Below are positions 8,727-18,260 of a stretch of DNA of 64,000 nt, piece by piece. Numbering within the stretch: the stretch's first letter is position 1; every line of letters begins with the position of its first letter. The position numbers and the translations under genes were made by a program. This stretch comes from Foliamicus sp965115835 (GTDB taxonomy: Bacteria; Pseudomonadota; Gammaproteobacteria; Steroidobacterales; Foliamicaceae). A model generated the notes under the pieces. The model worked only from the letters and a program-made list of their open reading frames with translations. It was not told the DNA's origin and did no database searches. The DNA lies in contig OZ220471.1 in assembly GCA_965115835.1 (NCBI GenBank), positions 558,001-622,000 on the forward strand. Direction: 5' to 3'.

Positions 8727-9736
8727 TTCAACGCATCCTCGCCATCCTCCACGCGCGCAACCTCGAATTCCTGCGCGACAAGGCCACCCTGGGCTGGAAT
8801 GTGGCCATGCCGCTGCTGCTGGTGGCCGGCATGGCGGCGATCTTTTCCGGCGGCGACCGCTCCGAGTACAAGGTGGCGCTGGTTCAGGAGCAGGAGCAGG
8901 TGGATACGGCCGCGCACCCGTTCCTGAAGATGCGCTATTTCGATTTCATCGTCATGCAAGAGCAGGAGGCCCTGGAACAGGTGGCCAACCACCAAATCGA
9001 TCTGGCCCTCGACCTGAGCGCGGGCGTCTACTGGATCAACCCCGAGTCCCCCGGCGGCTACCTTGCCGAGCGCCTTCTGCAAGCCTCCTCCGAGGCCGGC
9101 GCATGGTTGCGGCGGCCCGCCAGCGGCGATCCGATCACCTACGTGGACTGGTTGATCCCGGGCATCCTCGGGATGAACATCATGTTCAGTTGCCTGTTCG
9201 GCGTGGGCTACGTGGTGGTTCGCTACCGCAAGAACGGTTTCCTGAAGCGCCTCAAGGCCACGCCGCTCAGGCCGGTGGAATTCATGGCGGCGCAGATTCT
9301 CTCGCGTCTGATACTGGCAATTGTCATCACCTTGCTCCTGTACGGGGCAACGCGCCTGCTGCTGGACATCCGCATGACAGGCAGCGGGCTGGCGCTGTTT
9401 CTGGTGGCCGTGCTGGCCTCCATCAGCCTGGTGTCGGTCGGGCTGGCGATGGCGGCCCGGGTCACGAGCGAGGAGTTGGCGGGCGGCCTGCTCAATTTGG
9501 TGACCTGGCCGATGATGCTGCTGTCCGGCGTCTGGTTCTCGCTGTCCGGAGCTCCCGAGTGGGTGCAGCAGCTCTCGAATATCTTTCCACTGACGCATGC
9601 GTTGGCCGCCGCCCGTGAAATCATGCTGTACGGCGCAGGGCTGAGCGATGTGCTGCCGCAACTGCTCATCCTGGCCGGCATCACCGCGGCCTTCCTGACG
9701 CTTGGGGCGGCCCTGTTCCGCTGGCGCGGCGCCTGA
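8723..9736 (+). CDS. ABC-2 type exporter permease
   Basis: The 337-residue membrane protein has one N-terminal helix (about 26-42), a soluble domain of about 110 residues, then about five helices with the ABC-2 signature around MMLLSGVWFSLSGAPEW (about 268-285). This one-plus-five layout with an extracytoplasmic loop is typical of multidrug or linearmycin-type exporters. It overlaps its ATPase gene by four bases. The ligand is not predictable. Confidence 0.88.
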   Translation: MIQRILAILHARNLEFLRDKATLGWNVAMPLLLVAGMAAIFSGGDRSEYKVALVQEQEQVDTAAHPFLKMRYFDFIVMQEQEALEQVANHQIDLALDLSAGVYWINPESPGGYLAERLLQASSEAGAWLRRPASGDPITYVDWLIPGILGMNIMFSCLFGVGYVVVRYRKNGFLKRLKATPLRPVEFMAAQILSRLILAIVITLLLYGATRLLLDIRMTGSGLALFLVAVLASISLVSVGLAMAARVTSEELAGGLLNLVTWPMMLLSGVWFSLSGAPEWVQQLSNIFPLTHALAAAREIMLYGAGLSDVLPQLLILAGITAAFLTLGAALFRWRGA

Positions 9737-9770
9737 CCGCAAGCACACTTCGGAGACTGGAGAGCGCGGC

Positions 9771-10592
9771 GTGGGATGGATTGACATTGGCGCAAACCTG
9801 GCCGATGAGTCGTTCGATCCGGATCGGGACGCCGTGATCGAACGCGCCGCCGCGGCCGGCGTGCGGCACATGATCGTGACCGGCGCCGGGCTGAACGAAT
9901 CCGGGCAAGCGCTTGCGCTGGCGAGCGGGAAGCCGCAAACCTTGCGTTGCACGGCGGGCATTCACCCGCATCGGGCCACGCAGTGGGGCGATTCCCCGGA
10001 CCGGGCCCGTGCAGTTCTGGGCCGCATCCTGAGCCATCCGCTGGCGGTGGCGGCGGGCGAATGCGGGCTGGATTACTTCCGCAATTTTTCGCCGCCGAAA
10101 GTTCAGCGCGCGGCATTCGCGGGCCAGCTCGAACTGGCCGCCGAACACGACAAGCCGCTCTTCTTGCACCAGCGCGACGCGCACGACGACTTTCTGGCAA
10201 TCCTGAAGGACGGCAGGGCGACTGAGCGGCGCGGCGTGGCGCATTGTTTCACAGGGGGTCCGGAGGAAGCGGAGAGCTACCTCGACCTGGGGCTGTTCAT
10301 CGGCATCACCGGATGGATACTGGACCCACGCCGCAACCAGAACCTGCTGCGGGCAATCGCTGTGATCCCGCCGGATCGCGTGCTGCTGGAAACCGACTGC
10401 CCCTATCTTCTGCCCCGCCACCCGGATGTCGCGCCGGTGACAAGGCGCCGCAACGAACCGCAATTTCTGCCCCATGTGGCCCGGGCCGTGGCCGGGCGCA
10501 TGGGCCTGGAGCCCGAAGCGCTCGCCGCCGCGGCGTTTCGCAACACGCGAACACTGTTTGGCTGGCCCGACACAGGCGCCGACTGCGTCTGA
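9771..10592 (+). CDS. tatD: TatD family metal-dependent hydrolase
   Basis: This 273-residue amidohydrolase-fold protein is of the TatD type (3'-5' DNase and quality-control nuclease in E. coli). Metal ligands fit the family: D-x-x-N-L at the start (WIDIGANL), the Glu in AAGECGLDY, His in FLHQRDAH and AHCFTG, and Asp in LLETDCPY. GTG 9771 is preferred because homology begins there and GGAGA lies nine bases upstream; the open frame before it is not protein-like. It follows the ABC permease by 34 bases. Confidence 0.88.
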   Translation: MGWIDIGANLADESFDPDRDAVIERAAAAGVRHMIVTGAGLNESGQALALASGKPQTLRCTAGIHPHRATQWGDSPDRARAVLGRILSHPLAVAAGECGLDYFRNFSPPKVQRAAFAGQLELAAEHDKPLFLHQRDAHDDFLAILKDGRATERRGVAHCFTGGPEEAESYLDLGLFIGITGWILDPRRNQNLLRAIAVIPPDRVLLETDCPYLLPRHPDVAPVTRRRNEPQFLPHVARAVAGRMGLEPEALAAAAFRNTRTLFGWPDTGADCV

Positions 10593-10642
10593 TCTGTGCT
10601 ACGCTCGAACTCACTTGCTGTTCTGTTTTTCAGGAGTACCCC

Positions 10643-11275
10643 GTGAGCGAGGAGCTCGTTTTTTATACCCATCCCAGGTCGCGCGGACAGATCGCCCGAT
10701 GGATGCTGGAGGAGGCTGGCGCCGGGTACCGAACCGAGGTTCTGCAATACGGCCCCGAAATGAAATCGGAACGCTTTCTGGCGATCAATCCCATGGGCAA
10801 GGTGCCGGCCATCCGGCATCGTGGCGTCGTGATCACGGAAGCGCCCGCGATCTGCGCCTATCTGGCCGACGCGTTTCCCGAAGCAGGGCTGGCGCCTCCC
10901 TTGCAGGAGCGCGGCGCGTACTACCGCTGGCTGTTCTTCGCCGCAGGCCCGCTGGAAGCCGCAACCAGCAACCGGATGTTCAAGTTCGAGGTTACGCCCA
11001 AGGGCGAGTCGATGATCGGCTACGGAACCTACGAGGCGGTTCTCGACGCGCTGGAGCTTGCCGTGAGCGCCGGCGAGTTTGTTGCGGGCAAGCGCTTCAG
11101 CGCCGCGGATGTGTACGTGGGATCGCATATCGGCTTTGGCATGGAGTTCGGTGATCTGGAGGCGCGGCCCGCCTTCGCGGATTATTGGTCCCGCCTGGAG
11201 AAACGCCCTGCCCGGCTTCGGGCGCAAGCGCTCGACGACGCCCTCATGTCGGGTCCCGAAGAAGGTACGGAGTGA
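10643..11275 (+). CDS. Glutathione S-transferase family protein
   Basis: The 210-residue protein has an N-terminal thioredoxin-like domain (residues 1-80) with the glutathione-binding NPMGKVPAI (cis-Pro) and ITEAPAICAYLA segments, and a helical C-terminal domain with the N-capping pattern FSAADVYVGSH. GTG 10643 has a good ribosome site (CAGGAG, six bases away). Its last 32 bases overlap the 3' end of convergent thrC. It probably detoxifies electrophiles; substrate unknown. Confidence 0.88.
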   Translation: MSEELVFYTHPRSRGQIARWMLEEAGAGYRTEVLQYGPEMKSERFLAINPMGKVPAIRHRGVVITEAPAICAYLADAFPEAGLAPPLQERGAYYRWLFFAAGPLEAATSNRMFKFEVTPKGESMIGYGTYEAVLDALELAVSAGEFVAGKRFSAADVYVGSHIGFGMEFGDLEARPAFADYWSRLEKRPARLRAQALDDALMSGPEEGTE

Positions 11276-12563
11276 GCGCCGACAGTTCCGGGGCAATGTT
11301 CACATGGCTGGAGCGCCGCGAGAGCAACTCCGCCAGTTGCGGGGGCGGCGCAACCGTTGCCCCGATCAGCGGCTCGACCACGGTTTCGAATTTGGCGGGA
11401 TGGGCAGTGGCGGCCAGGATCCAGTCGCCGGGCGGCGCGCCGAAACGCGACAGGTATTGGTGGCAGGCGTCCACGCCGGCGGCGGTGTGCGGGCAGAGAA
11501 CGGCGCCCGACTCGGCGTATTCCCGGCGTATGCGCTCCTGGATTCGTTTGTCGCTGATGCTGATGGCCGCCACGGCCGCCCGGATTCGCTCCACATCGTC
11601 ATCGAAATGGCGCCGCAGGCGCTCCATGTTGCCGGGATCGCCCACATCCATGGCGTTGGCCAGGGTGCCTATGCTTTCCCGTCCCTGGTAGAGGCCGCTC
11701 GCAAGGTAGTCCCCGACAGCCCGGTTGGCGTTGGTGGCCATCAGGATGCGGCCGATGCCGGCGCCCATTTCGCGGGCCAGCAAGCAGGCGAAGGCGTTAC
11801 CCAGGTTGCCGGTGGGCGCCACGAAATGCGCGCCTGCCGGCGCCTTGAGCGCCCCCCAGGCGTGGTAGACGCTTTGCGGCAGCAGCCGTCCCAGGTTGAT
11901 GCTGTTGGCCGATCCCAGGCGCACCCTCTCGCGCAGCCCGGCGCAGGCGAAGGCCTGCTTCGCCAGACGCTGGCAATCATCGAACCCGCCATGCACGGCA
12001 ATCGACTGGACATTGTTGCCCCAGCACCCGAGGTGATGCGCCTGACGCGGTGAAATACGGCCCTTCGGAAACAGCACTACAACACGAATCCGGGCGCGCC
12101 CGGAAAACGCCGACGCCACGGCGGCGCCGGTATCCCCCGAGGTCGCAACCAGGATGGTCAGCGGCGGCGACGAGGCCGGCTCGCTGGCCAGGATGTGCTC
12201 CAGGCAGCCGGCCAGAAAGCGGGCGCCGTAATCCTTGAAGGCAGCCGTCGGACCGTGGAAAAGCTCCAGCAGTTGCAGGCGGGCGCCGTTCGGCCCGGGC
12301 GACAGCGTCGTCAGCGGCAGCGGGCAGGAAAACGCGCTGGCGCAGATTTCCGGCAGGGCCCCGGCCAATCGCGAACCCTCGAAGAACGGGGCCAGCATGC
12401 GCTGCGCCAATTCCGCGGGGCTGTCGCTTGCACCCAGCGCCTCGCGGGAAAGCGACGGCAACTGCCCGGGAACGTATAGCCCCCCGTCCGGCGCCGTTCC
12501 CGACTGCAATACGGTTTCCAGGCTGACCGGCCCGTGCCCGCGGGTGCTGTAGAAGGCGGTCAT
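11244..12563 (-). CDS. thrC: Threonine synthase
   Basis: A pyridoxal-phosphate enzyme that converts O-phosphohomoserine to threonine and phosphate. The 439 residues start with the threonine-synthase N-terminal signature (FYSTRG, PDGGLYVP) and carry the cofactor lysine in AFKDYGARFLAG (about residue 108). The phosphate-binding loop is seen in SGDTGAAVASAF (about 146). It lies 14 bases downstream of thrA on the same strand. The usual thrB (homoserine kinase) is not between them, so phosphohomoserine must come from a kinase coded elsewhere. Confidence 0.95.
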   Translation of the reverse strand: MTAFYSTRGHGPVSLETVLQSGTAPDGGLYVPGQLPSLSREALGASDSPAELAQRMLAPFFEGSRLAGALPEICASAFSCPLPLTTLSPGPNGARLQLLELFHGPTAAFKDYGARFLAGCLEHILASEPASSPPLTILVATSGDTGAAVASAFSGRARIRVVVLFPKGRISPRQAHHLGCWGNNVQSIAVHGGFDDCQRLAKQAFACAGLRERVRLGSANSINLGRLLPQSVYHAWGALKAPAGAHFVAPTGNLGNAFACLLAREMGAGIGRILMATNANRAVGDYLASGLYQGRESIGTLANAMDVGDPGNMERLRRHFDDDVERIRAAVAAISISDKRIQERIRREYAESGAVLCPHTAAGVDACHQYLSRFGAPPGDWILAATAHPAKFETVVEPLIGATVAPPPQLAELLSRRSSHVNIAPELSALTPYLLRDPT

Positions 12564-12577
12564 CGAACCGCAGGGTC

Positions 12578-15055
12578 CTAGCGCGGTGCGCCCAGCATAC
12601 GCGCCAGACGCAGCACATCCGCAAACACTCCGCCGGCGGTGACCGCCGGTCCGGCGCCCGGCCCCTGGACTACCAGGGGGCTGTCGCGGTAGCGCGCAGT
12701 GCGGAAAAGGAACATGTTGCTGGTGAGGGCCAGACGAGCGAACAGGTGGTCCCCGGGCAGCGACTCCAGCTGCACGGAAGCCCGGCCGTCGCTGTCGAGC
12801 CTCCCCACGTAACGCAGCACCTGACCCTTTTCTTCCGCTTCTTGCAGGCGCCTGCGCATTTCGCCATCGTAGCGCTCCAGTCCTTCCAGGAATTGCGCTA
12901 CCGTGGCGTCGCCGAGTTCCTCCGGCGCCAGGCTTTGAACCTCGATGTCCTCAAGCTCCATCTTCAGTCCGATTTCGCGCGCCAGGATCAGCAGTTTCCG
13001 CGCCACATCCATGCCGCTCAGGTCCTCGCGGGGGTCGGGCTCGGTGTAGCCGGCGGCGCGGGCATCGCGCACCACCCGGGAGAAGCGGGTGCGCGCATCC
13101 AGAGCGTTGAACAGGTAGGCAAGCGTGCCGGAAAAAATGCCTTCCACACCCAGTACCCGATCGCCTGTGGCAATCAGGTCGCGCAGGGTTTCGATGACCG
13201 GCAACCCGGCGCCCACATTGGTTTCGTACAGCAGGTGAACTCCATGGTTGCGGCGCAGTCGGTGCAGGTGTTCGTAGACGCCTTGCGGGGCGCTCTGGGC
13301 CCGCTTGTTGGGCGTGACGACATGGATGCCGGCAGCGAAGAAATCACCGTAATGATCGCTGATTTTCTCGCTTGCCGTGCAGTCGAGAATCGCGGCGTGC
13401 GGCAGGTGGTCCGGGTTCACGTGCGCGCCGAGGCGCTCGAGGTCCAGCGGCTCGCTTGCGCCAGCCAGCTGCTCCCGCCAGCGTTCCAGGTCCATGCTGC
13501 GGGCAGCGAGATGCATGCGGCTGGAGTTCGCAACGGCGCGCACCCGCAAATCCAGGTTGAACTGCTCGCGCAACCGGTCTCCGGCCTGCGCGATCTGGTC
13601 CAGCAGTTCGGCGCCGACATTTCCCACTCCGATCACGCCCAGCGACAGGGTGGTCTGCGACAGATAGAACCCGCCGTGGGCGGCCCGCAAGGCCCTGGTA
13701 GCGCTTGGGGCGTTGACCACGGCGGAAATATTCCTTTCCGAGGATCCCTGGGCGATCGCGATCACGTTCACCCCCGCCCGCCCCAGAACTCCGAAGAAGC
13801 GCCCTGCAACGCCCGGAATACCCGCCATCCCGTCGCCGACCAGCGCCAGCACATTGACATCGTCCTTGCGCGTGACCTTGCTCACGAGGCCTTCGCCCAT
13901 TTCCCGGGCGAAAGCATCGTGCGTGACCTTTTCGGCCTGCTTCACATGGACTTTCGGCACGGCGAACGTAATCGAGTGCTCGGAACTGGCCTGGGTGATC
14001 AGAAGCACCGGGATCCGGGCCTTGTTCAGTGCGCTGAACAGCCGGTCGGCGGTGCCGGGCACACCGATCATCCCCGATCCCTCCAGGCTCAGCATGGAGA
14101 CATCCTCGATCATGGTGATGCCCTTGACCGGTTCGCCGGGTTCGCCGCCTGCGGATATTACCGAACCCCGCAATGCCGGCTTGAAGCTTGAACGGATCCA
14201 TACCGGAATGCCCTTTTTGACGACCGGCCCCATGGTTTGCGGATGGATCACGCGAGCGCCGAAATAGGCCAGTTCCATGGCTTCGTTGTAGGACAGCCTG
14301 CGGATCACGTGCGCTTCGGGCACGCGCCCGGGATCGGCGCTCATGACGCCTTCCACATCGGTCCAGATCGTCAGCGATTCCGCCTCCAGAAGCGCACTGA
14401 ATATGGACGCGGAGAAATCGCTTCCGTTGCGTCCCAGCGTCATCTGCAGCCCCCGGCCGTCCCGGGCGATGTAGCCGGTGATCACGCGCACCGGCGCGGA
14501 ATCGTCCTTCAGCCGTTGCTTCAACCGCTTCCCCGATGCCTCCCAGTCCACCACCACGCCCAGTTCGCCCGGCTCCACCCGCAGGACCTCACGGGCATCC
14601 AGCCATTTGGCGGGGCGGCCGTTTGCCGCTCCCCGTTCATCGATCAATGCCGCCAGCAGCCGCGCCGACCAGAGTTCGCCGCAACCCGAAATCAGGGCCT
14701 CCACGCGAGGCCCCGCAGAGCGGACAAGAACCGTGGAATGGAGAATGTCCGCCACGTTGCGACACTCGGTCTGCTGGGCGGCGAGCAGCTCGGCGCGCCG
14801 CTCGCCATCCGCAATCAACTCTCCGGCGGTTGCCTGGTAAGCGGTCTGCAGGGCCTCGAGATCGCCCTGCCAGTGGTCATCGCCAGCCACCGCTTGCCCG
14901 ATCAGCGCGAACAGCGCGTTGGTCACGCCCTGCATCGCGGACACCACCACGGCCACGCGCTCTGTGTGGTCCGACAGCACGATGCCCGCCGCACGTTCGA
15001 AGCACCCGGCGTCCGCCAGACTGCTGCCTCCGAATTTATGCACCGTCCAGTTCAC
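12578..15055 (-). CDS. thrA: Bifunctional aspartokinase I / homoserine dehydrogenase I
   Basis: This 825-residue fusion carries out two steps of the aspartate pathway: phosphorylation of aspartate and reduction of aspartate semialdehyde to homoserine. The kinase starts with KFGGSSLADA (residues 7-16) and has GRNGSDFSAS (about 222). Two ACT domains follow (about 315-460) and should sense threonine. The dehydrogenase begins near 465 (LGVIGVGNVGAELLDQI, NAD-binding) and has GIFSGTLAYLFNAL and YTEPDPREDLSGMDVARK. GTG 15055 is the only start that gives the complete kinase motif. It lies 57 bases downstream of dctM and is followed by thrC. Confidence 0.95.
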   Translation of the reverse strand: MNWTVHKFGGSSLADAGCFERAAGIVLSDHTERVAVVVSAMQGVTNALFALIGQAVAGDDHWQGDLEALQTAYQATAGELIADGERRAELLAAQQTECRNVADILHSTVLVRSAGPRVEALISGCGELWSARLLAALIDERGAANGRPAKWLDAREVLRVEPGELGVVVDWEASGKRLKQRLKDDSAPVRVITGYIARDGRGLQMTLGRNGSDFSASIFSALLEAESLTIWTDVEGVMSADPGRVPEAHVIRRLSYNEAMELAYFGARVIHPQTMGPVVKKGIPVWIRSSFKPALRGSVISAGGEPGEPVKGITMIEDVSMLSLEGSGMIGVPGTADRLFSALNKARIPVLLITQASSEHSITFAVPKVHVKQAEKVTHDAFAREMGEGLVSKVTRKDDVNVLALVGDGMAGIPGVAGRFFGVLGRAGVNVIAIAQGSSERNISAVVNAPSATRALRAAHGGFYLSQTTLSLGVIGVGNVGAELLDQIAQAGDRLREQFNLDLRVRAVANSSRMHLAARSMDLERWREQLAGASEPLDLERLGAHVNPDHLPHAAILDCTASEKISDHYGDFFAAGIHVVTPNKRAQSAPQGVYEHLHRLRRNHGVHLLYETNVGAGLPVIETLRDLIATGDRVLGVEGIFSGTLAYLFNALDARTRFSRVVRDARAAGYTEPDPREDLSGMDVARKLLILAREIGLKMELEDIEVQSLAPEELGDATVAQFLEGLERYDGEMRRRLQEAEEKGQVLRYVGRLDSDGRASVQLESLPGDHLFARLALTSNMFLFRTARYRDSPLVVQGPGAGPAVTAGGVFADVLRLARMLGAPR

Positions 15056-15112
15056 GGGAAAAGCCTCACGCCAGGGCCGCCGCGCATCGCCGCCGCCGGA
15101 TCAGGGGGTCAA

Positions 15113-16375
15113 TTATTGCAGCAGGAAAAGCGCCAGGCCAGGCCAGAAGGCGACTGTGACCAGCGCCGCCAGCATCAGAGCCAGGAACGGCAGCACGGCG
15201 CGGCAGATTTCCCCGAAGGATTCGTTGAAGGCGGTCATCGCCACGATAAGGTTCAGGCCCATCGGCGGCGTGAGATAGCCCATCTCCAGGTTCACCACCA
15301 TCACGATGCCGAAATGCACCGCATCCATTCCCTGGGCGATCGCGATCGGCTGCAGCAGCGGCGCCAGGATCAGGATGGCGGAACCGATGTCCATGAAGCA
15401 GCCCACCAGCAGCAGAAAGACATTCATGAGCAGGATGAAAGCGGGCAGTGAATCGATTTGCGTAGAAAGCCATTGAACGGCCATGTCCGGGACTTGCTCG
15501 AAGGTGAGAAACTGGTTGAGCGCGAACGCCATCATCAGCACCGGAAACAGCGAGCCCATCAGCCTCGTGGTACTGGTAATCACCTCGACGATTTCCCTGA
15601 ATCGCATTTCCCGGTGGATCAGCACTTCCACGGCGAAGCCGTACACGACCGCGATGGCCGCCGACTCGGTGGCGGTGAAGACTCCCGAGTAGATACCGCC
15701 CAGGATGATGACCGGCATGAACAGCGACCAGATTCCCCGGAGCAACGCTGCCCCGATCTCCCCCGGTTTCCACCTGCCCAGCCGGAACTGCCAGTTGCGG
15801 GCGATGGCAAACGCGCTCATCAGGACTGTAAGCAGGAGCGCCGGGCCGATGCCGGCAAGAAACAGGTCATTGATCGACGCCGACGTCATTACGCCATACA
15901 GGATGAGCGGGATGCTCGGCGGCACGACAATGCCCAGCGTGCTTGCGGCGCACAGGGCGCCCAGGGCGAACCGTTTGCTGTAGCCGGCCTCGATCAGCGC
16001 CGGGTACATCACGGCCCCTATCGCCAGCAGCGTCACGGTTCCCGATCCGGTTACCGCGGCAAACATGGCGCAGGACAGCACCGTTGCGATCGCCAGACCT
16101 CCGGGAATCGGCGCCGAAACGGCTCTTGCAAGCCGGATCAGACGCCTGGCAATTGCACCCCGGGCCATGATGGCGCCTGCAAGCAGGTACATCGGAATCG
16201 ACAGGAGAATGTGCTTGTTGAGTCCGTCCCAGCCGTCAATGACGATGTTCTGTATCTGTCCGTCGCCCCAAAACCAGTACGCCAGACCAACGGCAACGCC
16301 GAGCGCCACCAGCAGGTTCTGGCGCAGCGCCAGCAACGCAACCGCAACGGCCAGTATGGCCAGCGCCCCGGTCAC
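15113..16375 (-). CDS. dctM: TRAP transporter large permease (DctM type)
   Basis: The 420-residue membrane protein has about 11-12 hydrophobic helices with DctM hallmarks such as SIPMYLLAGAIMARG, AAVTGSGTVTLLAIGAVMYP, GIVVPPSIPLILYG and YLTPPMGLNLIV. It forms the channel of a sodium-driven TRAP importer. GTG 16375 is chosen because it overlaps the stop of dctQ (GTGA) and sits directly before the first helix; a longer frame upstream is only the shadow of dctQ. The matching binding protein lies on the other strand at 18261. Confidence 0.93.
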   Translation of the reverse strand: MTGALAILAVAVALLALRQNLLVALGVAVGLAYWFWGDGQIQNIVIDGWDGLNKHILLSIPMYLLAGAIMARGAIARRLIRLARAVSAPIPGGLAIATVLSCAMFAAVTGSGTVTLLAIGAVMYPALIEAGYSKRFALGALCAASTLGIVVPPSIPLILYGVMTSASINDLFLAGIGPALLLTVLMSAFAIARNWQFRLGRWKPGEIGAALLRGIWSLFMPVIILGGIYSGVFTATESAAIAVVYGFAVEVLIHREMRFREIVEVITSTTRLMGSLFPVLMMAFALNQFLTFEQVPDMAVQWLSTQIDSLPAFILLMNVFLLLVGCFMDIGSAILILAPLLQPIAIAQGMDAVHFGIVMVVNLEMGYLTPPMGLNLIVAMTAFNESFGEICRAVLPFLALMLAALVTVAFWPGLALFLLQ

Positions 16376-16899
16376 TTCTCCTGCTCCTGCTGCGTGTCGG
16401 CCAGCGCGCCCCGTTCCTCGGGGCGCAGGTCCGGCCATAGCGCCCACAATCCATGGCGCAGGGTGGCCAGGCCGAAGACCAGTGGAATTACGCCCTGTAT
16501 CGGCCAAACGACGATCCGCAACACTTTGGATCGCATATCGAACTCGAATGTTTCCCGCACCAGATCGAAGGCGACGATGGCAAAGGCGAGACAGAACAAA
16601 GCCATCAGCAACTCGCCGATATGGGCCAGGAAAGGCTCCCATGACCGGGGCAGCCAATGGTCGGCAAACCGCGGGCGCAGATGGGCGTTTGCCGCCGAAG
16701 CCAGACCGATACCGAACATCACCACGACGATGTTTGCGTACACGCCAACCTCTCCGGCCCAAAACAACCCCGATCCCCAGACGGTGCGGATTGCCACATC
16801 GGCGAAGATCACGACCACCAGCGCCACGAAGGCGGTGCAGGCAACAGCTCGCTCAACCTGCAGCAAGGCTGCAAGGACCCGTTGCGCCAGTTCCTTCAA
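16372..16899 (-). CDS. dctQ: TRAP transporter small permease (DctQ type)
   Basis: A small membrane protein with four helices and the family's charged loops (DVAIRTV, HLRPRF in the middle, and RLxxG-like positions). It clamps DctM in the TRAP importer. TTG 16899 is chosen, with GGGGAA five bases ahead and the first helix shortly after, giving 175 residues; TTG 16968 would add a 23-residue arginine-rich leader. The last codons overlap dctM, so both subunits are made together. Confidence 0.85.
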   Translation of the reverse strand: MKELAQRVLAALLQVERAVACTAFVALVVVIFADVAIRTVWGSGLFWAGEVGVYANIVVVMFGIGLASAANAHLRPRFADHWLPRSWEPFLAHIGELLMALFCLAFAIVAFDLVRETFEFDMRSKVLRIVVWPIQGVIPLVFGLATLRHGLWALWPDLRPEERGALADTQQEQEK

Positions 16900-17129
16900 C
16901 GAAATTCCCCGAGGCCGCTTACCGGTGCGGCGCGGCGGATCCCGGGGTTGCCGGCGCCATTTTGGCAATCACGACTGCAACCGGCTCAGGTCCCTTTCAC
17001 CAACAGCCGGACGCTTCGGCCACGGGGGAAACGGCAGTGACGGGCGCCATTACCACCGGCGGCAGGGTCAATGGTTTGGTCGGGAACATCCGGGCGGGCC
17101 TCCGCGAGCCCTTTTCGGCGCAAGTCGTG

Positions 17130-17159
17130 ACAATAGACCACGGCGTACGGCCCTGTCCA
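17130..17159 (-). promoter_or_regulatory. Putative promoter of dctQM
   Basis: On the minus strand TGGACA (17159-17154) and TATTGT (17135-17130) are separated by 18 bases, pointing towards dctQ with a leader of about 225 bases. It faces away from the promoter of the divergent dehydrogenase gene. Support is by consensus only. Confidence 0.3.
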
Positions 17160-17179
17160 CACTGCTGGCTGGCTCCGGA

Positions 17180-17198
17180 CCGGATCGATTCGATCCGG
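17180..17198. promoter_or_regulatory. Palindromic operator in the divergent promoter region
   Basis: The 19-base sequence CCGGATCGATTCGATCCGG is a perfect 9+1+9 palindrome. It lies 17 bases before a TACAAT -10 box (17216-17221) in place of a recognisable -35 element, so a bound dimer could replace or block RNA polymerase contact. The start would be near 17228 and the next gene begins at 17254 after a GGGAG ribosome site. The rest of the 354-base gap from 16900 shows only the minus-strand promoter. No regulator gene is adjacent. Confidence 0.5.
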
Positions 17199-17253
17199 CG
17201 CCCGGTGCGGATGGGTACAATCCCTCGTCCTGGCTTGCACGGGAGAACCACTG

Positions 17254-18246
17254 ATGTCGAACACCATGCGCGCCGTCGTGGCCGAAGCGCCCGGCGGCCC
17301 CGAGTCGCTGCAACTGAAGCGGATTCCGGCGCCCTCGCCGGGGGAAGGCGAAGTTCGGGTACAGGTGGCCTACGCTCCACTCAATCCGCTGGATACCCAT
17401 GCGCGCGCCGACCGGATCAAATGGATGCATCCGGGTTTCCCCTTCGTGACGGGTTACGAGTATTCGGGCCGGGTCGTGGAGACCGGCGCCGGCGTCGACC
17501 CGGCTCTCGAGGGCAAGCGCGTTGCAGTGCACGGGCAGTGGAACGGGAACGGGGAGTACGCCATCGCCAGGGCTGCTGGCTTGGTACCCGTCCCGGACCG
17601 CTTCGACTACCGGCTGGGCGCCACCTTTTCCACCTGCGCGCCCACATCTTGGCACCTGATTCATTCCGCCGGGCGCGTGCAGCCCGGACAGTCGGTGGTG
17701 GTGCATTCGGCGGCCGGCGCTGTGGGAACCCTGGCCACCCAGATCGCCAGGGAAGCGGGCGCCATGGTCATCGGGCTGGTGGGCAGCAGGCAAAAGGCGA
17801 AATGGGCGAAGCAATTCGGCGCCGAACATTTGCTGGATTCCCGTTCCGGGGACTGGCCGGAGCAGGTCAGGGAGATCACCGGCGGCGGCGCCGATGTCAT
17901 TATCGACGGTGTCCAGGGCCCCGACGCACCGCGCAACTACGACGCCTGCGCCCCCCTGGGCAATGTGATCTACATCGGCGCCATGGGCGGCCCGGCGCCT
18001 GCTGCGGACATCTCACTTCTGATCGGCAAGAGCATCAGTGTGACCGGCTTCGTGCAGTTCTTCCATCAGGCGCGCACCCGCCGCGCCGAGGACGCCGAGA
18101 TCGAGGAAAAGCTGGCCAGCGGCCAGTGGCGGATTCCGATCGAGCGGATTGCCGGCCTTGAGGAAACGCCGGCGATGCACGCGGCATTCGAAAACCGCGA
18201 GCTGTTCGGCCGTACCTTGATCGAGGTCGGTGGCGACGGCGTATAG
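17254..18246 (+). CDS. Zinc-independent quinone oxidoreductase / MDR alcohol dehydrogenase-like
   Basis: A 330-residue medium-chain dehydrogenase/reductase. The N-terminal GroES-like part (APLNPLDTHAR, GYEYSGRVVETG) lacks the structural-zinc cysteine cluster and the Cys-His zinc ligands, as in NADPH:quinone oxidoreductases. The cofactor site is HSAAGAVGTLATQIA (about residue 150) followed by GLVGSRQKAKWAKQFGA. It starts the unit with the TRAP binding protein, 14 bases upstream of it. Probable role: NAD(P)H-dependent reduction of an enone or quinone linked to the imported compound (inference). Confidence 0.88.
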   Translation: MSNTMRAVVAEAPGGPESLQLKRIPAPSPGEGEVRVQVAYAPLNPLDTHARADRIKWMHPGFPFVTGYEYSGRVVETGAGVDPALEGKRVAVHGQWNGNGEYAIARAAGLVPVPDRFDYRLGATFSTCAPTSWHLIHSAGRVQPGQSVVVHSAAGAVGTLATQIAREAGAMVIGLVGSRQKAKWAKQFGAEHLLDSRSGDWPEQVREITGGGADVIIDGVQGPDAPRNYDACAPLGNVIYIGAMGGPAPAADISLLIGKSISVTGFVQFFHQARTRRAEDAEIEEKLASGQWRIPIERIAGLEETPAMHAAFENRELFGRTLIEVGGDGV

Positions 18247-18260
18247 CGCCGGGGCGAAAA

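Noticed and set aside
12746..14191. 481-codon frame antisense to thrA
   Set aside because: Shadow of the fused aspartokinase/dehydrogenase; no motif.
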